Assembly (NCBI GenBank): GCA_046295175.1 | Contig: JBKBNY010000005.1 | Coordinates: 62,001-126,000 of the forward strand | Source of the DNA: JALOLV01 sp046295175 | GTDB lineage: Bacteria; Bacteroidota; Bacteroidia; Cytophagales; Spirosomataceae | Reading direction: 5' to 3' | Length of the DNA: 64,000 bases | Shown: in pieces, positions 25,550 to 34,161 of the stretch | Layout of the letters: every line of letters begins with the position of its first letter | How positions within the stretch are numbered: the first letter of the stretch is position 1 | Notes under the pieces: generated by a model | Told to the model about the DNA's origin: nothing | What the model saw: only the letters and a program-made list of their open reading frames with translations | Database searches by the model: none | Program-made: the position numbers and the translations under genes

Positions 25550-25826
25550 TTTTTATAGATAAATTTCTCCTTTTGTAGATTATTAAATAAATTTTTAAGT
25601 GGTAATCTATGTGCGACCGCAAATAAACGCTGATATATGGATGTTGAAGCTACTTCTCCAAAAAACCATTTTATCTCAAATCTACAATTCTCAAATCGGT
25701 CGATTCTCTCGATTCGTCTAAATCTACTAACTGTTAATCTTCTCACCCTACGTACTCAACAAATTGATAACTATCTTCATCAAAGAATCGTTATATTTGA
25801 ATATTGACCATCAAAACCTTAATCTG
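25550..25826. other. Intergenic region, no gene recognised
   Basis: A/T-rich stretch between the leftward lipoprotein promoter and the dienelactone hydrolase start. I see no convincing ORF, RNA or repeat; it presumably holds the upstream half of both promoters. Confidence 0.5.
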
Positions 25827-26675
25827 ATGAAACAAGAAATTATTAATCTCTACGATGAATACACGCACAAGCCGTTATCAAGAAATGAATTTTTGAAACG
25901 CTTGAGCGTACTAACAGGAGGTATGACCGCCGCAATGGCGATTCTGCCATCGCTCGAAGGCAACTATGCCCTTGCCCAAACCAAAGCCGATGATTTATTT
26001 ACCGAATACGTTACCTATAAAGGCGTAAATGGCGATATGAAAGCCTACGTAGCACGCCCCAAAGAGCAGAAAGCGTATGCTACCGTGATTGTGATTCATG
26101 AAAACCGTGGACTCAATGCTCATATCGAAGACGTGGCACGCCGAGCAGCACAAGCGGGTTTCTTGGCGATTGCACCAAACGCACTTTCCGTGGTGAGTCC
26201 GGCACCGGCCAACGAAGATGAAGCTCGTGCGGCATTCAGCCAGCTTAAACCCGAAGAAAGTTTGGCAAATTTTGTAAAGGGAGTTGAGTACGCCGCTACT
26301 CGCAAAGATTCAAACGGCAAAATCGGCTGTGTAGGATTTTGTTGGGGTGGAGCCATGGCCAATAACTTAGCTGTGAACGCTCCAAGCCTTAAAGCAGCGG
26401 TGGCATTTTATGGTCGTCAGCCCGCCGCAGCCGATGTTCCTAAAATCAAGGCGGCAGTGCAGCTTCACTACGCCAGCCTCGACGAACGTGTAAACGAAGG
26501 AGCAAAAGCCTACGAAGAGGCCCTCAAAAGCAACGGAAAAACCTACGAATTTTATATGTATGAAGGTGTAAACCACGCTTTTCATAACGATACCTCGGCG
26601 GCACGCTACAACGAAGCCGCAGCAAAATTAGCTTGGGGCAGAACGATTGAGTTCTTTAAGAAGCATTTGGTTTAA
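25827..26675 (+). CDS. Dienelactone hydrolase family protein, exported
   Basis: A 282-residue protein from ATG 25827 (an upstream ATG at 25764 adds residues unlike the family). The alpha/beta-hydrolase triad of the DLH family is visible: C172 in VGFCWGGAMA, D220 in YASLDERVN and H251 in GVNHAFHND; ENRGLN near residue 93 is the oxyanion region. The N-terminus has SRNEFLKRL followed by a hydrophobic stretch and ALAQT, which resembles a Tat-type leader with only one of the twin arginines, so export is probable but the route uncertain. The true substrate is unknown. Followed by a strong terminator. Confidence 0.85.
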   Translation: MKQEIINLYDEYTHKPLSRNEFLKRLSVLTGGMTAAMAILPSLEGNYALAQTKADDLFTEYVTYKGVNGDMKAYVARPKEQKAYATVIVIHENRGLNAHIEDVARRAAQAGFLAIAPNALSVVSPAPANEDEARAAFSQLKPEESLANFVKGVEYAATRKDSNGKIGCVGFCWGGAMANNLAVNAPSLKAAVAFYGRQPAAADVPKIKAAVQLHYASLDERVNEGAKAYEEALKSNGKTYEFYMYEGVNHAFHNDTSAARYNEAAAKLAWGRTIEFFKKHLV

Positions 26676-26699
26676 GGTTATTTTACCATCATAATTTTG

Positions 26700-26745
26700 A
26701 TGCGTCAAGCAGCCAAAAATGGTTTGCTTGTCGCATTATTTTTTT
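26700..26745 (+). terminator. Rho-independent terminator after the hydrolase gene
   Basis: ATGCGTCAAGCAGCC pairs imperfectly with GGTTTGCTTGTCGCAT around an AAAAAT loop, then eight T after ATTA. It marks the left limit of the AT-rich acquired region. Confidence 0.75.
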
Positions 26746-26851
26746 TATTATTGCGTATATTTAGCAGTTATCAGCCATTTTGAGAAACGGATAAAAACCA
26801 ACAACAGAGCCAAAAAATTCGTAACTTTGCGAAGTACAAAAACAGCAAATA

Positions 26852-27241
26852 ATGGACTTAAAAGATTTTGAAAATAGAGTGATACAAGGCGACTGTTTGG
26901 AAGTAATGAAAGAATTACCAGACAGTTCTATTGATATGATTTTATGTGATTTACCTTATGGAACTACCCAAAATAAATGGGATAGTGTCATTCCATTAGA
27001 TAAACTTTGGGAACAATACGAAAGAATTATTAAAGAAAATGGGGCAATTGTTTTGACTGCACAAGGTTTGTTTACTGCAAAACTCTTCTTGAGTAACGAA
27101 AAATTATTTAAATATAAAATTGTATAGGTAAAATCTAAGCCGACAAATTTTCTAAATGCCAAAATTCAACCTTTACGTAAGCATGAAGATATTTGTTTTT
27201 CTATCAGAAACAGTCAACTTATTATAATACGGAATGACTAA
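26852..27241 (+). pseudogene. Adenine-specific DNA methyltransferase, disrupted by in-frame stop and truncated
   Basis: The first 91 codons match DNA methyltransferases of the DPPY group: IQGDCLEVMKELPD (SAM-site region), then CDLPYGTTQNKWD with the catalytic DLPYG at about residue 33. A TAG codon at 27125-27127 stands where relatives have Trp (KIV-W-EKSNP), and the frame continues afterwards with KSKPTNFLNAKIQPLRKHEDI, matching the family, before homology stops near 27193. So one nonsense mutation plus loss of the C-terminal two thirds. A clean -7 element TAACTTTG at 26822-26829 still precedes it. The tail overlaps the start of the endonuclease gene at 27234. Confidence 0.85.
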
Positions 27242-28220
27242 AGATTTATCATATTCAGAAATTGCCTACAAAGTTCTCAAAGAAGAAAAGGCTAAATTAT
27301 TGCATTATAAAGACATTACAAGTAAAGCATTTGACTTAGAATTGCTTGAAAGTGACGATGTAATTATAGCAGGGAATATTTCAGCAGCTATGAGTGCCGA
27401 GATTCGCAAATGTGCCTTAAATGGTACTGAAAGTCGTTTTATCGCACACGGAAAGGGTTATTATAGCCTTACCGAACACGAGCCTCAAGGTATTTTTGCT
27501 GATATTCGTAAAAAAAATAATGCGGTAAAAGACCAACTTTTAAAGGCAATGTTAGCAATGCACCCATCAAGATTTGAAGAATTGATAGGTGAAGTTTTAC
27601 GAAAATTAGGATTTGAGAAAGTAGAAGTTACAGGTAAAAGTGGAGACGGCGGTATAGATGTCACAGGCGAGTTAGTCGTAGGTGGTGTAATTCGTAGTAG
27701 TGTATGCGTGCAAGTAAAAAGATGGCGAAATAATGTACAGCGTGGAGATATTGCTCAACTTCGCGGTAGTTTAAACCCCCATCAAACAGGACTTTTTATC
27801 ACTACTTCCGATTTTGCTTTGCCTGCAAAAGAAGAAGCAGAAAATCCTTACAAAGCACCGATTTCTTTGATGAATGGTAAGGAATTAGTAGAATTTATGT
27901 GTGAGTTTGGAATTGGTGTTGCTTTGGAAAGGGTTACAATTTTAGAAATTGAAGATGAAAATACTTTGTTAGATTTTATTGAAGCACCTGATATTGAAGA
28001 AAGTAAAGGCTTAGAAATTTTTGCCAATTACAAAGGTCATCAACATTTTGCAATTTATTTCTCTGAAACAAAAATTCTTTATAATAATGAGTTCTACAAA
28101 TCACCTTCAAAAGCAGGTGTAGTTGTAACAGGTTCACAAGTAAACGGTTGGAAATTTTGGAAATATATTGACAAAAAAACAGGAAAGGCATTACCATTAC
28201 AAATGATTAAAGATAAATAA
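27234..28220 (+). CDS. Restriction endonuclease: HARE-HTH, Mrr-type nuclease and RAMA-like domains
   Basis: A 328-residue protein. Residues 5-80 form a HARE-HTH winged helix (SYSEIAYKVLKEEKAKLLHYKDI, ending GKGYYSLT). Residues 110-225 are an Mrr-type PD-(D/E)XK nuclease: E120, GDGGID with D142, and VQVKRW with Q160-x-K162. The C-terminal residues 270-325 (YKSPSKAGVVVTG, VNGWKFWKY) resemble the RAMA domain, named for association with adenine methylation. HARE-HTH and RAMA have both been proposed to read modified DNA, so it could be a modification-dependent (type IV) enzyme, or the partner of the broken methylase upstream. The reading frame is intact. Confidence 0.78.
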   Translation: MTKDLSYSEIAYKVLKEEKAKLLHYKDITSKAFDLELLESDDVIIAGNISAAMSAEIRKCALNGTESRFIAHGKGYYSLTEHEPQGIFADIRKKNNAVKDQLLKAMLAMHPSRFEELIGEVLRKLGFEKVEVTGKSGDGGIDVTGELVVGGVIRSSVCVQVKRWRNNVQRGDIAQLRGSLNPHQTGLFITTSDFALPAKEEAENPYKAPISLMNGKELVEFMCEFGIGVALERVTILEIEDENTLLDFIEAPDIEESKGLEIFANYKGHQHFAIYFSETKILYNNEFYKSPSKAGVVVTGSQVNGWKFWKYIDKKTGKALPLQMIKDK

Positions 28221-28222
28221 TT

Positions 28223-28540
28223 ATGATTAATTTAGAAAAGGATAATGCACTTTACGAGAATGAGGCACTTTTAATAATATACCCTAATTATGGTAAAGAT
28301 AGCCGAAATTATGGTGAATTATTTGACTTTTTAAGTGATTATGATATCATTACAGCCTCTGAGATAGGTGATGATGTAATTGTTATGTCTGGTATAGTGT
28401 TTTTTTTTAGAGAGTATGATGAAATAGAATTATCAAAAAAGGGATTAGTGGAATTAAAGAAATTCGCACTATTAGAGAATTTTATAAATTTTAAGGATAA
28501 ATGTCATTTGACTTTTTACAAGTGGTATCATGGTAATTAA
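28223..28540 (+). CDS. Hypothetical protein, 105 aa, in restriction locus
   Basis: A short acidic protein starting 2 bp after the endonuclease stop, so co-transcribed. It has no cysteines of note except one near the C-terminus, no signal peptide and no recognised domain; the middle has ASEIGDDVIVMSGIVFFF, a beta-strand-rich stretch. I do not recognise the family. Its end overlaps the truncated methylase frame by 11 bp. It might be an immunity or specificity accessory, but nothing in the sequence says so. Confidence 0.5.
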   Translation: MINLEKDNALYENEALLIIYPNYGKDSRNYGELFDFLSDYDIITASEIGDDVIVMSGIVFFFREYDEIELSKKGLVELKKFALLENFINFKDKCHLTFYKWYHGN

Positions 28541-30152
28541 CCTTTACAAACAAGAAGTTCACGACCTTGCTAATTTTCCACGAGTTACAAGAGCAGATAT
28601 TTTCAATTTATTGCCTAAGCAAGTTATCAAAATTCCCGACAATGTGAATATTGACAAACTGAATGATGTGCAAATTCCTGAATTTGATGCTATTGTTAGC
28701 AACTTTCCGTTTATTCAACAAGAAGATATACCCAATAACGTACTTTCAGCCTATTTCCGAAAAGAGTTTCAGAACACACAAAAGGCGTTTTTGAATGGTA
28801 CTAATTTTGAAATAAACGAAAGAAGTGATTACTATATTTATTGCTTTTACCACTCTCTAAAATTTCTAAAAGACAACGGTTATTTGTCCGCTATCACGTC
28901 TAATGCTTGGCTTGGTAAAAATTACGGTTTACAATTCAAACAGTTTTTATTAGATAATTTTCATATTCAGTACATTGTCAAAAGTGATGCAGGGCATTGG
29001 TTTAAAGACAGCAAAGTAAGTACAATTTTTGTAGTTCTACGCAAAGCCAAGAACAATACAAAACCTACAAAATTCGTAACTTTCAATTTTAAAATTGACA
29101 CACAATTTACTGATTTGCAACAAATTGAAAATTTTTATACTGAAATCGCAAATTGTGAAACGTCTGCAAATTGGACACAAGACCAACAATTTAAAACGGT
29201 TTATTATGCCAAAGACGGAAGTGCAAGGGTTAGTATCGTGGAGAAAGTTTATTTGGATAACTCTTTGCAAACCCAAGAAAATTGGGCAATCAATTTTATA
29301 GCACAAAATCCTCTTTCAATTTTTGACAAGGTTTTAATCAATCCTTTTCCTGCACTCATAGACTCAGGGCGTGGTACGAGAACTCCTTGGGACAGAATGT
29401 TCATTCTATCAAAAGAACAAGTAAAAGATAGTGGAATTGAAAGTGAGTTTATAGTTCCCATTGTTCAAAACTCAAAAGAATTAGATGCAATACTTTACAC
29501 AGATATTCCTGAAAAATACCTTTTTGTATGCCATAAATCCGAAAATGAACTAAAACAAAACTATCCCAATGCTTACAAATGGATAAAGAAATGGGAAAAT
29601 CAACCTAATAAAGTTGGTAAAGCATTAAGTTTAGTAAATCAGAAAGTAAAACCTTATTGGTATTCTGTTAAGAAAGAATATGCTAATTTGTTGCCACCTA
29701 TCAATATTAACGAAAGACTTTTTGTAGGTTTTTCTCAAAGCCCTGTATTTGTCAATCAAAGATTAGTTTACATAAAAGCACTAAATCCAAATGAAACAGA
29801 ACTATTGGCTGCACTTTTTAACTCTGTAATTAGTTTGTTAATTATAGAACTCAACGGAGTTTCAAGAAATTTAGGGGCATTAGACCTTAACGCAGACTTT
29901 TTCAAAACTAAAATGAAAATACTAAACCCTAATTTACTGAACAGTAAACAAAAGCAAGATATTTTAGCAAGTTTTGCAACGATTAAAAACAGACCAATAG
30001 AGAGTTACAAAACAGAATTTAAACGACAAGACCGCCAAGACTTTGACAAAACGATTTTAAAAGCTTTCGGTTTTGACACAAGAATTCTTAGACAACTTTA
30101 CGAGGTTCTAACTGAAACGATAAAAAACCGAGTAGAAATGAAGAACAGATAG
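28530..30152 (+). pseudogene. N6-adenine DNA methyltransferase, N-terminally truncated
   Basis: The 540-residue frame carries the methylase motif IV region FDAIVSNFPFIQQEDIP near residue 58 (NFPF/NFPY occurs in this type-I/IIG-like N6 family), followed by RSDYYIYCFYHSLKFLKDNGYLSAITSNAWLG and a long C-terminal target-recognition-like part. The N-terminal SAM-binding motif I (DPACGSG type), which should lie roughly 80-100 residues before motif IV, is absent and is not encoded upstream. It begins abruptly inside the conserved INLYKQEVHDLANFPRV segment. Without motif I it should not bind SAM, so I call it a fragment; a separately encoded partner outside the window cannot be excluded. Confidence 0.7.
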
Positions 30153-30167
30153 TGCGAAAAAGGGAAA

Positions 30168-30302
30168 AACGGCAGGCAACATTGCATTTGCAAAATGGCG
30201 GCTGACGTGCTTCTATGACAGTTTAGTGCAAGGCTCAACAGTTGTGCTTCTATTGAACTTTTGTGCTAATAATCCCCGCTTTTGGTAATAACTTGTACGT
30301 TG
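30168..30302. other. attC-like cassette-boundary element
   Basis: Non-coding. It starts AACGGCAGGCAACA and ends near GTACGTTG, so the ends carry AAC.../...GTT simple sites of the kind found at integron recombination sites, with internal imperfect inverted repeats. It directly precedes the first copy of the HxlR-CPBP-cupin module. Identification as an integron site is tentative. Confidence 0.35.
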
Positions 30303-30337
30303 CAAGCATACCAAAACACCCTAAGCATTGTAAGTTT

Positions 30338-30597
30338 CAACTTGCTGACATTTGTTTTTCACCCCAAGTTCGCATTAGGCTAATAAACGGAATTAATTCT
30401 TTTCCTGTATCGGTAAGCGAATATTCAACCTTTTGAGTAAGCATTTTTGGTATTATTCCCACCACTGCTCTTTTTAATTCTCTATATCTCAAAAAACCAT
30501 CTCTCAATATCCATAAAATTCGGCCTTTATACTTTCCACTTATTCGTTAGAAAGCATAATCAACCGCACAATGTGCCTTTTTAACTTTATTTTTCAT
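30338..30597 (-). pseudogene. HxlR-family regulator, decayed copy
   Basis: Compared with the intact copy at 42272-42595, this one has CAA to TAA (Gln17 to stop in DYAF-Q-RI) and lacks 63 bp, removing 21 residues between MLTQ and KVEYSLTD. The rest (GKYKGRILWILRDGFLRY, and GKELIPFISLMRTWGEKQ) is conserved. HxlR proteins are MarR-like winged-helix regulators. It is divergent from the broken CPBP gene, as in the intact copy. Confidence 0.9.
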
Positions 30598-30737
30598 TAA
30601 TTTTAAAATTTAAAACATTGATAATCAGCAATACTATCTTTTTGGTATGTAGGCTACTTTATTGTATGTACTTGCCAAAAAGGTAATAAGGAGTTTTATT
30701 TGTATAAAATTTTAATTACAATAAATCAAAGGAAATA

Positions 30738-31312
30738 ATGAATGTATTAATTAAAAGAGTACTGCATTTTCCAGTAACAAAAATTATCATCGGAATTGTC
30801 ATTCCTTTTTCTCTATTTGTCGTAATCCAAAACTTTGTTTTAAAGCCTCTTTTTTATAGCATCATTCAGTATAAAAGTATTGCTGCTCCAATCATTCATT
30901 TTATTTCCCTTATAGTTTTACTGGCTGTTTATTACTATTTATTTCGTTTTTATGATAAAAGAGAGAGAACAGAGCTATCCTTAAAATACTTTTTTAAAGA
31001 AATGTTTGGAGGGTTTTTCTTTGGATTTTTTACAATTTCCTTATCTATTTTCATTTTATGTTTATTAAGGAATTATCAAGCTATTAGTTTCTCAACAACT
31101 CGCTACTCCACAAAATTTTTTACGATATTACTCTTTGCGGCCATTATAGAAGACTTGTTTCAACTCTGATTTGGTGGTTTACTATGGCATTGATGTTTAT
31201 CTATACGAAAAGAATTTGGCTAACTTGTTTCTTTCATATCGGCTGGAATTTTTCTCAACCTTTTTATGGCTCAAATCTCATTGGAACAAATGATATGGGT
31301 ACTACTAAATGA
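30738..31312 (+). pseudogene. CPBP-family intramembrane protease, decayed copy
   Basis: The first 139 codons match the intact gene at 42737 (MNVL-KRVLHFP-TKIIIGIV). After EDLF a 124-bp deletion, with TTTCA microhomology at the junction, shifts the frame and removes the region from the Arg of EDLFHRG to the next motif; homology resumes with MFIYTKRIWL, HIGWNFSQPFYGSN and ends at TGA 31310-31312. The deletion removes part of the conserved CPBP motif set, so the product should be inactive. Confidence 0.9.
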
Positions 31313-31340
31313 GAAGTTAAAATTATAAACTGTTGAAAAG

Positions 31341-31700
31341 ATGAATTTGAACGATGCGTTTTTAGGCCTTAACAACTATTTTTCGCCAAGGATTATTGGC
31401 GAAGTAAACGACCAATATATTAAAGTCGTAAAAATAAAGGGGCAGGAAGTGCCTTGGCATAATCACGAAACTGAAGACGAATTATTTTATATCGTTGAAG
31501 GTTCGTTGTTAATGGAAATTGAAAATCAAGAAAATTTCGTCATGCAAAAAGGGGATTTTTATGTTGTAAAAAATGGAATCAATCACCGAGTTTCATCTAA
31601 AGAAGAATGCTTAATTATGCTAATTGAATCAAAAACAACAGAACATACCGGAAAAGTTAAATCTCAAATTACAAAATCAATTGACGAGCAAAAATATTGA
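31341..31700 (+). CDS. Cupin-domain protein
   Basis: A 119-residue single-domain cupin. Motif 1 is PWHNHETEDELFYIVEG (two His, one Glu and a second Glu as metal ligands) and motif 2 is GDFYVVKNGINHRV with the last His. It is intact here, whereas in the second module copy (43588) only its first 17 codons survive. The 5' end is still part of the long repeat. The small-molecule or enzyme function of such free cupins is not predictable; linkage to HxlR suggests a stress or redox response. An attC-like element follows. Confidence 0.8.
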   Translation: MNLNDAFLGLNNYFSPRIIGEVNDQYIKVVKIKGQEVPWHNHETEDELFYIVEGSLLMEIENQENFVMQKGDFYVVKNGINHRVSSKEECLIMLIESKTTEHTGKVKSQITKSIDEQKY

Positions 31701-31724
31701 TAAAAATACCTTAGAAAAGAAAAG

Positions 31725-31830
31725 TAAAGCCGAACCGCTAACACAGGTTTTACGCTTAATTAAAAGTTTGTTTTGAATCTTTATAGGCAGCTTCCTTAAT
31801 CAGCAACGGCCCGTAAAGCCTCGGAACATT
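31725..31830. other. attC-like element between cupin and next gene
   Basis: CCGCTAACACAGGTTTTACGC leads into a stem: AGGTTTTACG (31745-31754) pairs with CGTAAAGCCT (31812-31821), nine pairs plus one T-G wobble. It also contains GCTTCCTTAATCAGCAAC (31790-31807), which recurs exactly at 33137-33154 in the next boundary. The length of about 100 nt and the terminal inverted repeats fit integron attC sites, but this is inference. Confidence 0.4.
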
Positions 31831-31866
31831 GGGTGATATTTTACCAAAAAAATTAAACAACAAAAT

Positions 31867-33039
31867 ATGAAAAAGCTTTACATTTTGCTATTACTAATTA
31901 GCAACCAAACCTGGAGTCAAAACAATAAAATCAAAGGAGTAATTAAAGATTCCGAAACATTACAACCAATTCCTTATGTAAGTATTTACAGTGAAAATGA
32001 ATTAAAAAATAACTCTACAGGTTCAATTTCAAACGAAAATGGAGAATTTAATATAACAGTAAATAATAAATCAAAAATTGTATTTAGCCATATAAATTAT
32101 GAACCTTTTTCTATAGAATCTGACGGAAACTTAAAAGAGGTTTTATTGAAACCTAAAAGTTATGTTTTAAATGAAATAGTAATTTCAAACGTAAACCCGA
32201 AAGATTATTTGAAGAAAATAATTAATTTATCAAAAAACAAAATAGATAAAAACACTTTATTAAAAGGTTATTTCAGAGAAATTGTAAAAGTAAATAATGA
32301 CTACACTAAATTTTCAGATGCATTAGTTGACTATTACATAAGAAAAAGTAACGGAAAATCAACTTTAGTTTTAGGTCAACACCGGGCATTGAAAAGTAAT
32401 AATCTAAAGAATACAGATGATAAAAGTGTTGATTTTACTAATTCTATATTTAACGTTAAAGATTTTGTAAAAAATGCTTATGAGTTTGAATTAATTAAAG
32501 AGTTGTTAAAAAGTAATGATTATGAGTTTGAAAGGAAAATAAAGAAAGAAGCAAATGGAGATGAATATGAATATATCGAAATTATACCAAATGAAGAAAG
32601 TGATGAAATGTTAAATAAAGGTTATGTAATTATTGACCCAAAATCAAAAAGTATTTTAGAATTTAAAATTTACACATCTGAAAATCACTTAAAAAATGCT
32701 AAAACCAGAAATTTATTAATTGCAAAAGGAAAACGTAATAATCTTTTAGTTTGGTCAAAGTTTAAAATAATTAATAATCAGTACATTTTGATTTACAATA
32801 AAAGGCAGGTTGGAATGTACATAAAAATGGGAAAGAAAGTTGACCATAATTTTGATTTTGCGTGTGATTTGTTTGTTTATGAATTTAAAATTAATGTTGA
32901 AATTCCTGACAACGGATATAGTAAAAAAACATTATTTGAAGCAGGAAATAGTTTTACCGACAATTTTTGGACAAAATATAATGTATATCCATTAAGTGAA
33001 GATGAAGTAAAATTTATTAATTCAATTCAACAAAAATAA
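31867..33039 (+). CDS. Secreted carboxypeptidase-regulatory-like domain protein
   Basis: A 390-residue protein with a signal peptide (to about NQTWSQ, residue 18), a carboxypeptidase-D regulatory-like domain at residues 20-95 (KIKGVIKDSETLQPIPYVSI, FSHINYEPFSI) and then a linker VLNEIVISNVNPKDYLKKII that is also seen in DUF5686-type and TonB-associated proteins. The remaining 270 residues have the beta-rich pattern of such proteins but no barrel. It is strongly A/T-rich and Asn/Lys-rich compared with flanking core genes, supporting foreign origin. It is a stand-alone gene between two attC-like elements. Confidence 0.7.
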   Translation: MKKLYILLLLISNQTWSQNNKIKGVIKDSETLQPIPYVSIYSENELKNNSTGSISNENGEFNITVNNKSKIVFSHINYEPFSIESDGNLKEVLLKPKSYVLNEIVISNVNPKDYLKKIINLSKNKIDKNTLLKGYFREIVKVNNDYTKFSDALVDYYIRKSNGKSTLVLGQHRALKSNNLKNTDDKSVDFTNSIFNVKDFVKNAYEFELIKELLKSNDYEFERKIKKEANGDEYEYIEIIPNEESDEMLNKGYVIIDPKSKSILEFKIYTSENHLKNAKTRNLLIAKGKRNNLLVWSKFKIINNQYILIYNKRQVGMYIKMGKKVDHNFDFACDLFVYEFKINVEIPDNGYSKKTLFEAGNSFTDNFWTKYNVYPLSEDEVKFINSIQQK

Positions 33040-33044
33040 AAAAA

Positions 33045-33160
33045 TCGCCCAACAATGGTTTGGCACAATTAGGGATTTAGGCAAACTTTGAAGTTGGTTT
33101 TGTTTCCTTAAAGTCAGTGCAAATCCGAAAGTTTTGGCTTCCTTAATCAGCAACAGCATT
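33045..33160. other. attC-like element upstream of the ABC ATPase gene
   Basis: Begins CGCCCAACAATGGTTTGGC and contains GCTTCCTTAATCAGCAAC at 33137-33154, an exact 18-bp copy of the block at 31790-31807. Internal pairing is imperfect. Same tentative interpretation as the element at 31725. Confidence 0.35.
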
Positions 33161-33240
33161 GTCATCTTATCTGACAATCCATGCATTTACAAAAAACAGC
33201 TATTACTAAAATATTAACCAATCAAAAGGTCAATAAAATT

Positions 33241-34128
33241 ATGGAATTAAAAATCAAGAATTTAAGCAAGATATATTCAAACGGTGTTCATGCATTGAAA
33301 GGTATCACATTAGATATACCTCAAGGTATGTTTGGTCTTTTAGGACCTAACGGAGCGGGGAAATCATCATTAATGAGAACGCTCGCTACTTTGCAACAAG
33401 CAGATTCTGGCTCAGCTTTCTTAGGTGATTTAGATATTTTAAAAGATAAAGCCGAAGTTCGAAAAATTTTAGGATACCTTCCTCAAGAATTTGGTGTGTA
33501 TCCTAAAGTTAGTTCTTATACTATGCTTGACCATATAGCTTCCTTGAAAGGTATTTCAAATAAAGGCGAACGCAAAGAATTAGTACAGTCGCTTTTAAAC
33601 AAAACCAATTTATGGAATGTTCGAAATAAAAGTTTAGGAACCTATTCTGGTGGGATGAAGCAACGTTTTGGTATTGCACAAGCCTTAATTGGTGAACCAA
33701 AATTAGTTATTGTAGATGAGCCTACCGCTGGTTTAGACCCTGCTGAAAGGAATCGTTTTCATAATTTATTATGTGAAATTGGAGAGAATACAATTGTTAT
33801 TTTATCGACGCATATAGTAGAAGATATTTCTAACTTATGTACTAACATGGCGATTATTTGTTTGGGCGAAGTAGTGGCCAAAGGAAATCCAAATGAATTA
33901 ACCGAAGGCGTTAAAGGCAGAATATGGACTAAAGCCATTGAAAAAGATGAGTTGGCAAATTATAGAGCCAATTTACAAGTTATTTCTACGCATTTGAAAG
34001 CTGGGAAAACCGTTATTCATGTCTTGAGCGATAACAAACCTGATGCTTCTTTTGAAGCCTTTACAGCCAATTTAGAAGATGTGTATTTTGCTGAAATCAC
34101 CTCACGCTTGGATAGTACTTTAGTATAA
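33241..34128 (+). CDS. ABC transporter ATP-binding protein (pairs with permease-aminopeptidase fusion)
   Basis: A 295-residue ATPase from ATG 33241; the upstream ATG at 33181 would add 20 residues lacking family similarity. Walker A is GPNGAGKSS, signature SGGMKQR, Walker B LVIVDEPTAGLD, and the switch His is in LSTHIVED. A C-terminal accessory region (KGRIWTKAIEKDELANY) follows, as in CcmA/NatA-type exporters. The next gene, 33 bp downstream, encodes the membrane partner. Confidence 0.88.
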   Translation: MELKIKNLSKIYSNGVHALKGITLDIPQGMFGLLGPNGAGKSSLMRTLATLQQADSGSAFLGDLDILKDKAEVRKILGYLPQEFGVYPKVSSYTMLDHIASLKGISNKGERKELVQSLLNKTNLWNVRNKSLGTYSGGMKQRFGIAQALIGEPKLVIVDEPTAGLDPAERNRFHNLLCEIGENTIVILSTHIVEDISNLCTNMAIICLGEVVAKGNPNELTEGVKGRIWTKAIEKDELANYRANLQVISTHLKAGKTVIHVLSDNKPDASFEAFTANLEDVYFAEITSRLDSTLV

Positions 34129-34161
34129 TTGTTTAATCCGAACTTATAAAATTATTCAATT

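Larger units (their letters stand above)
30303..31390. repeat. Long imperfect direct repeat, left copy (HxlR-CPBP-cupin module)
   Basis: From GCAAGCATACCA at 30303 this segment is collinear with 42237-43640, differing by scattered substitutions and by deletions inside each gene. Identity ends in the 5' part of the cupin gene. Confidence 0.85.
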
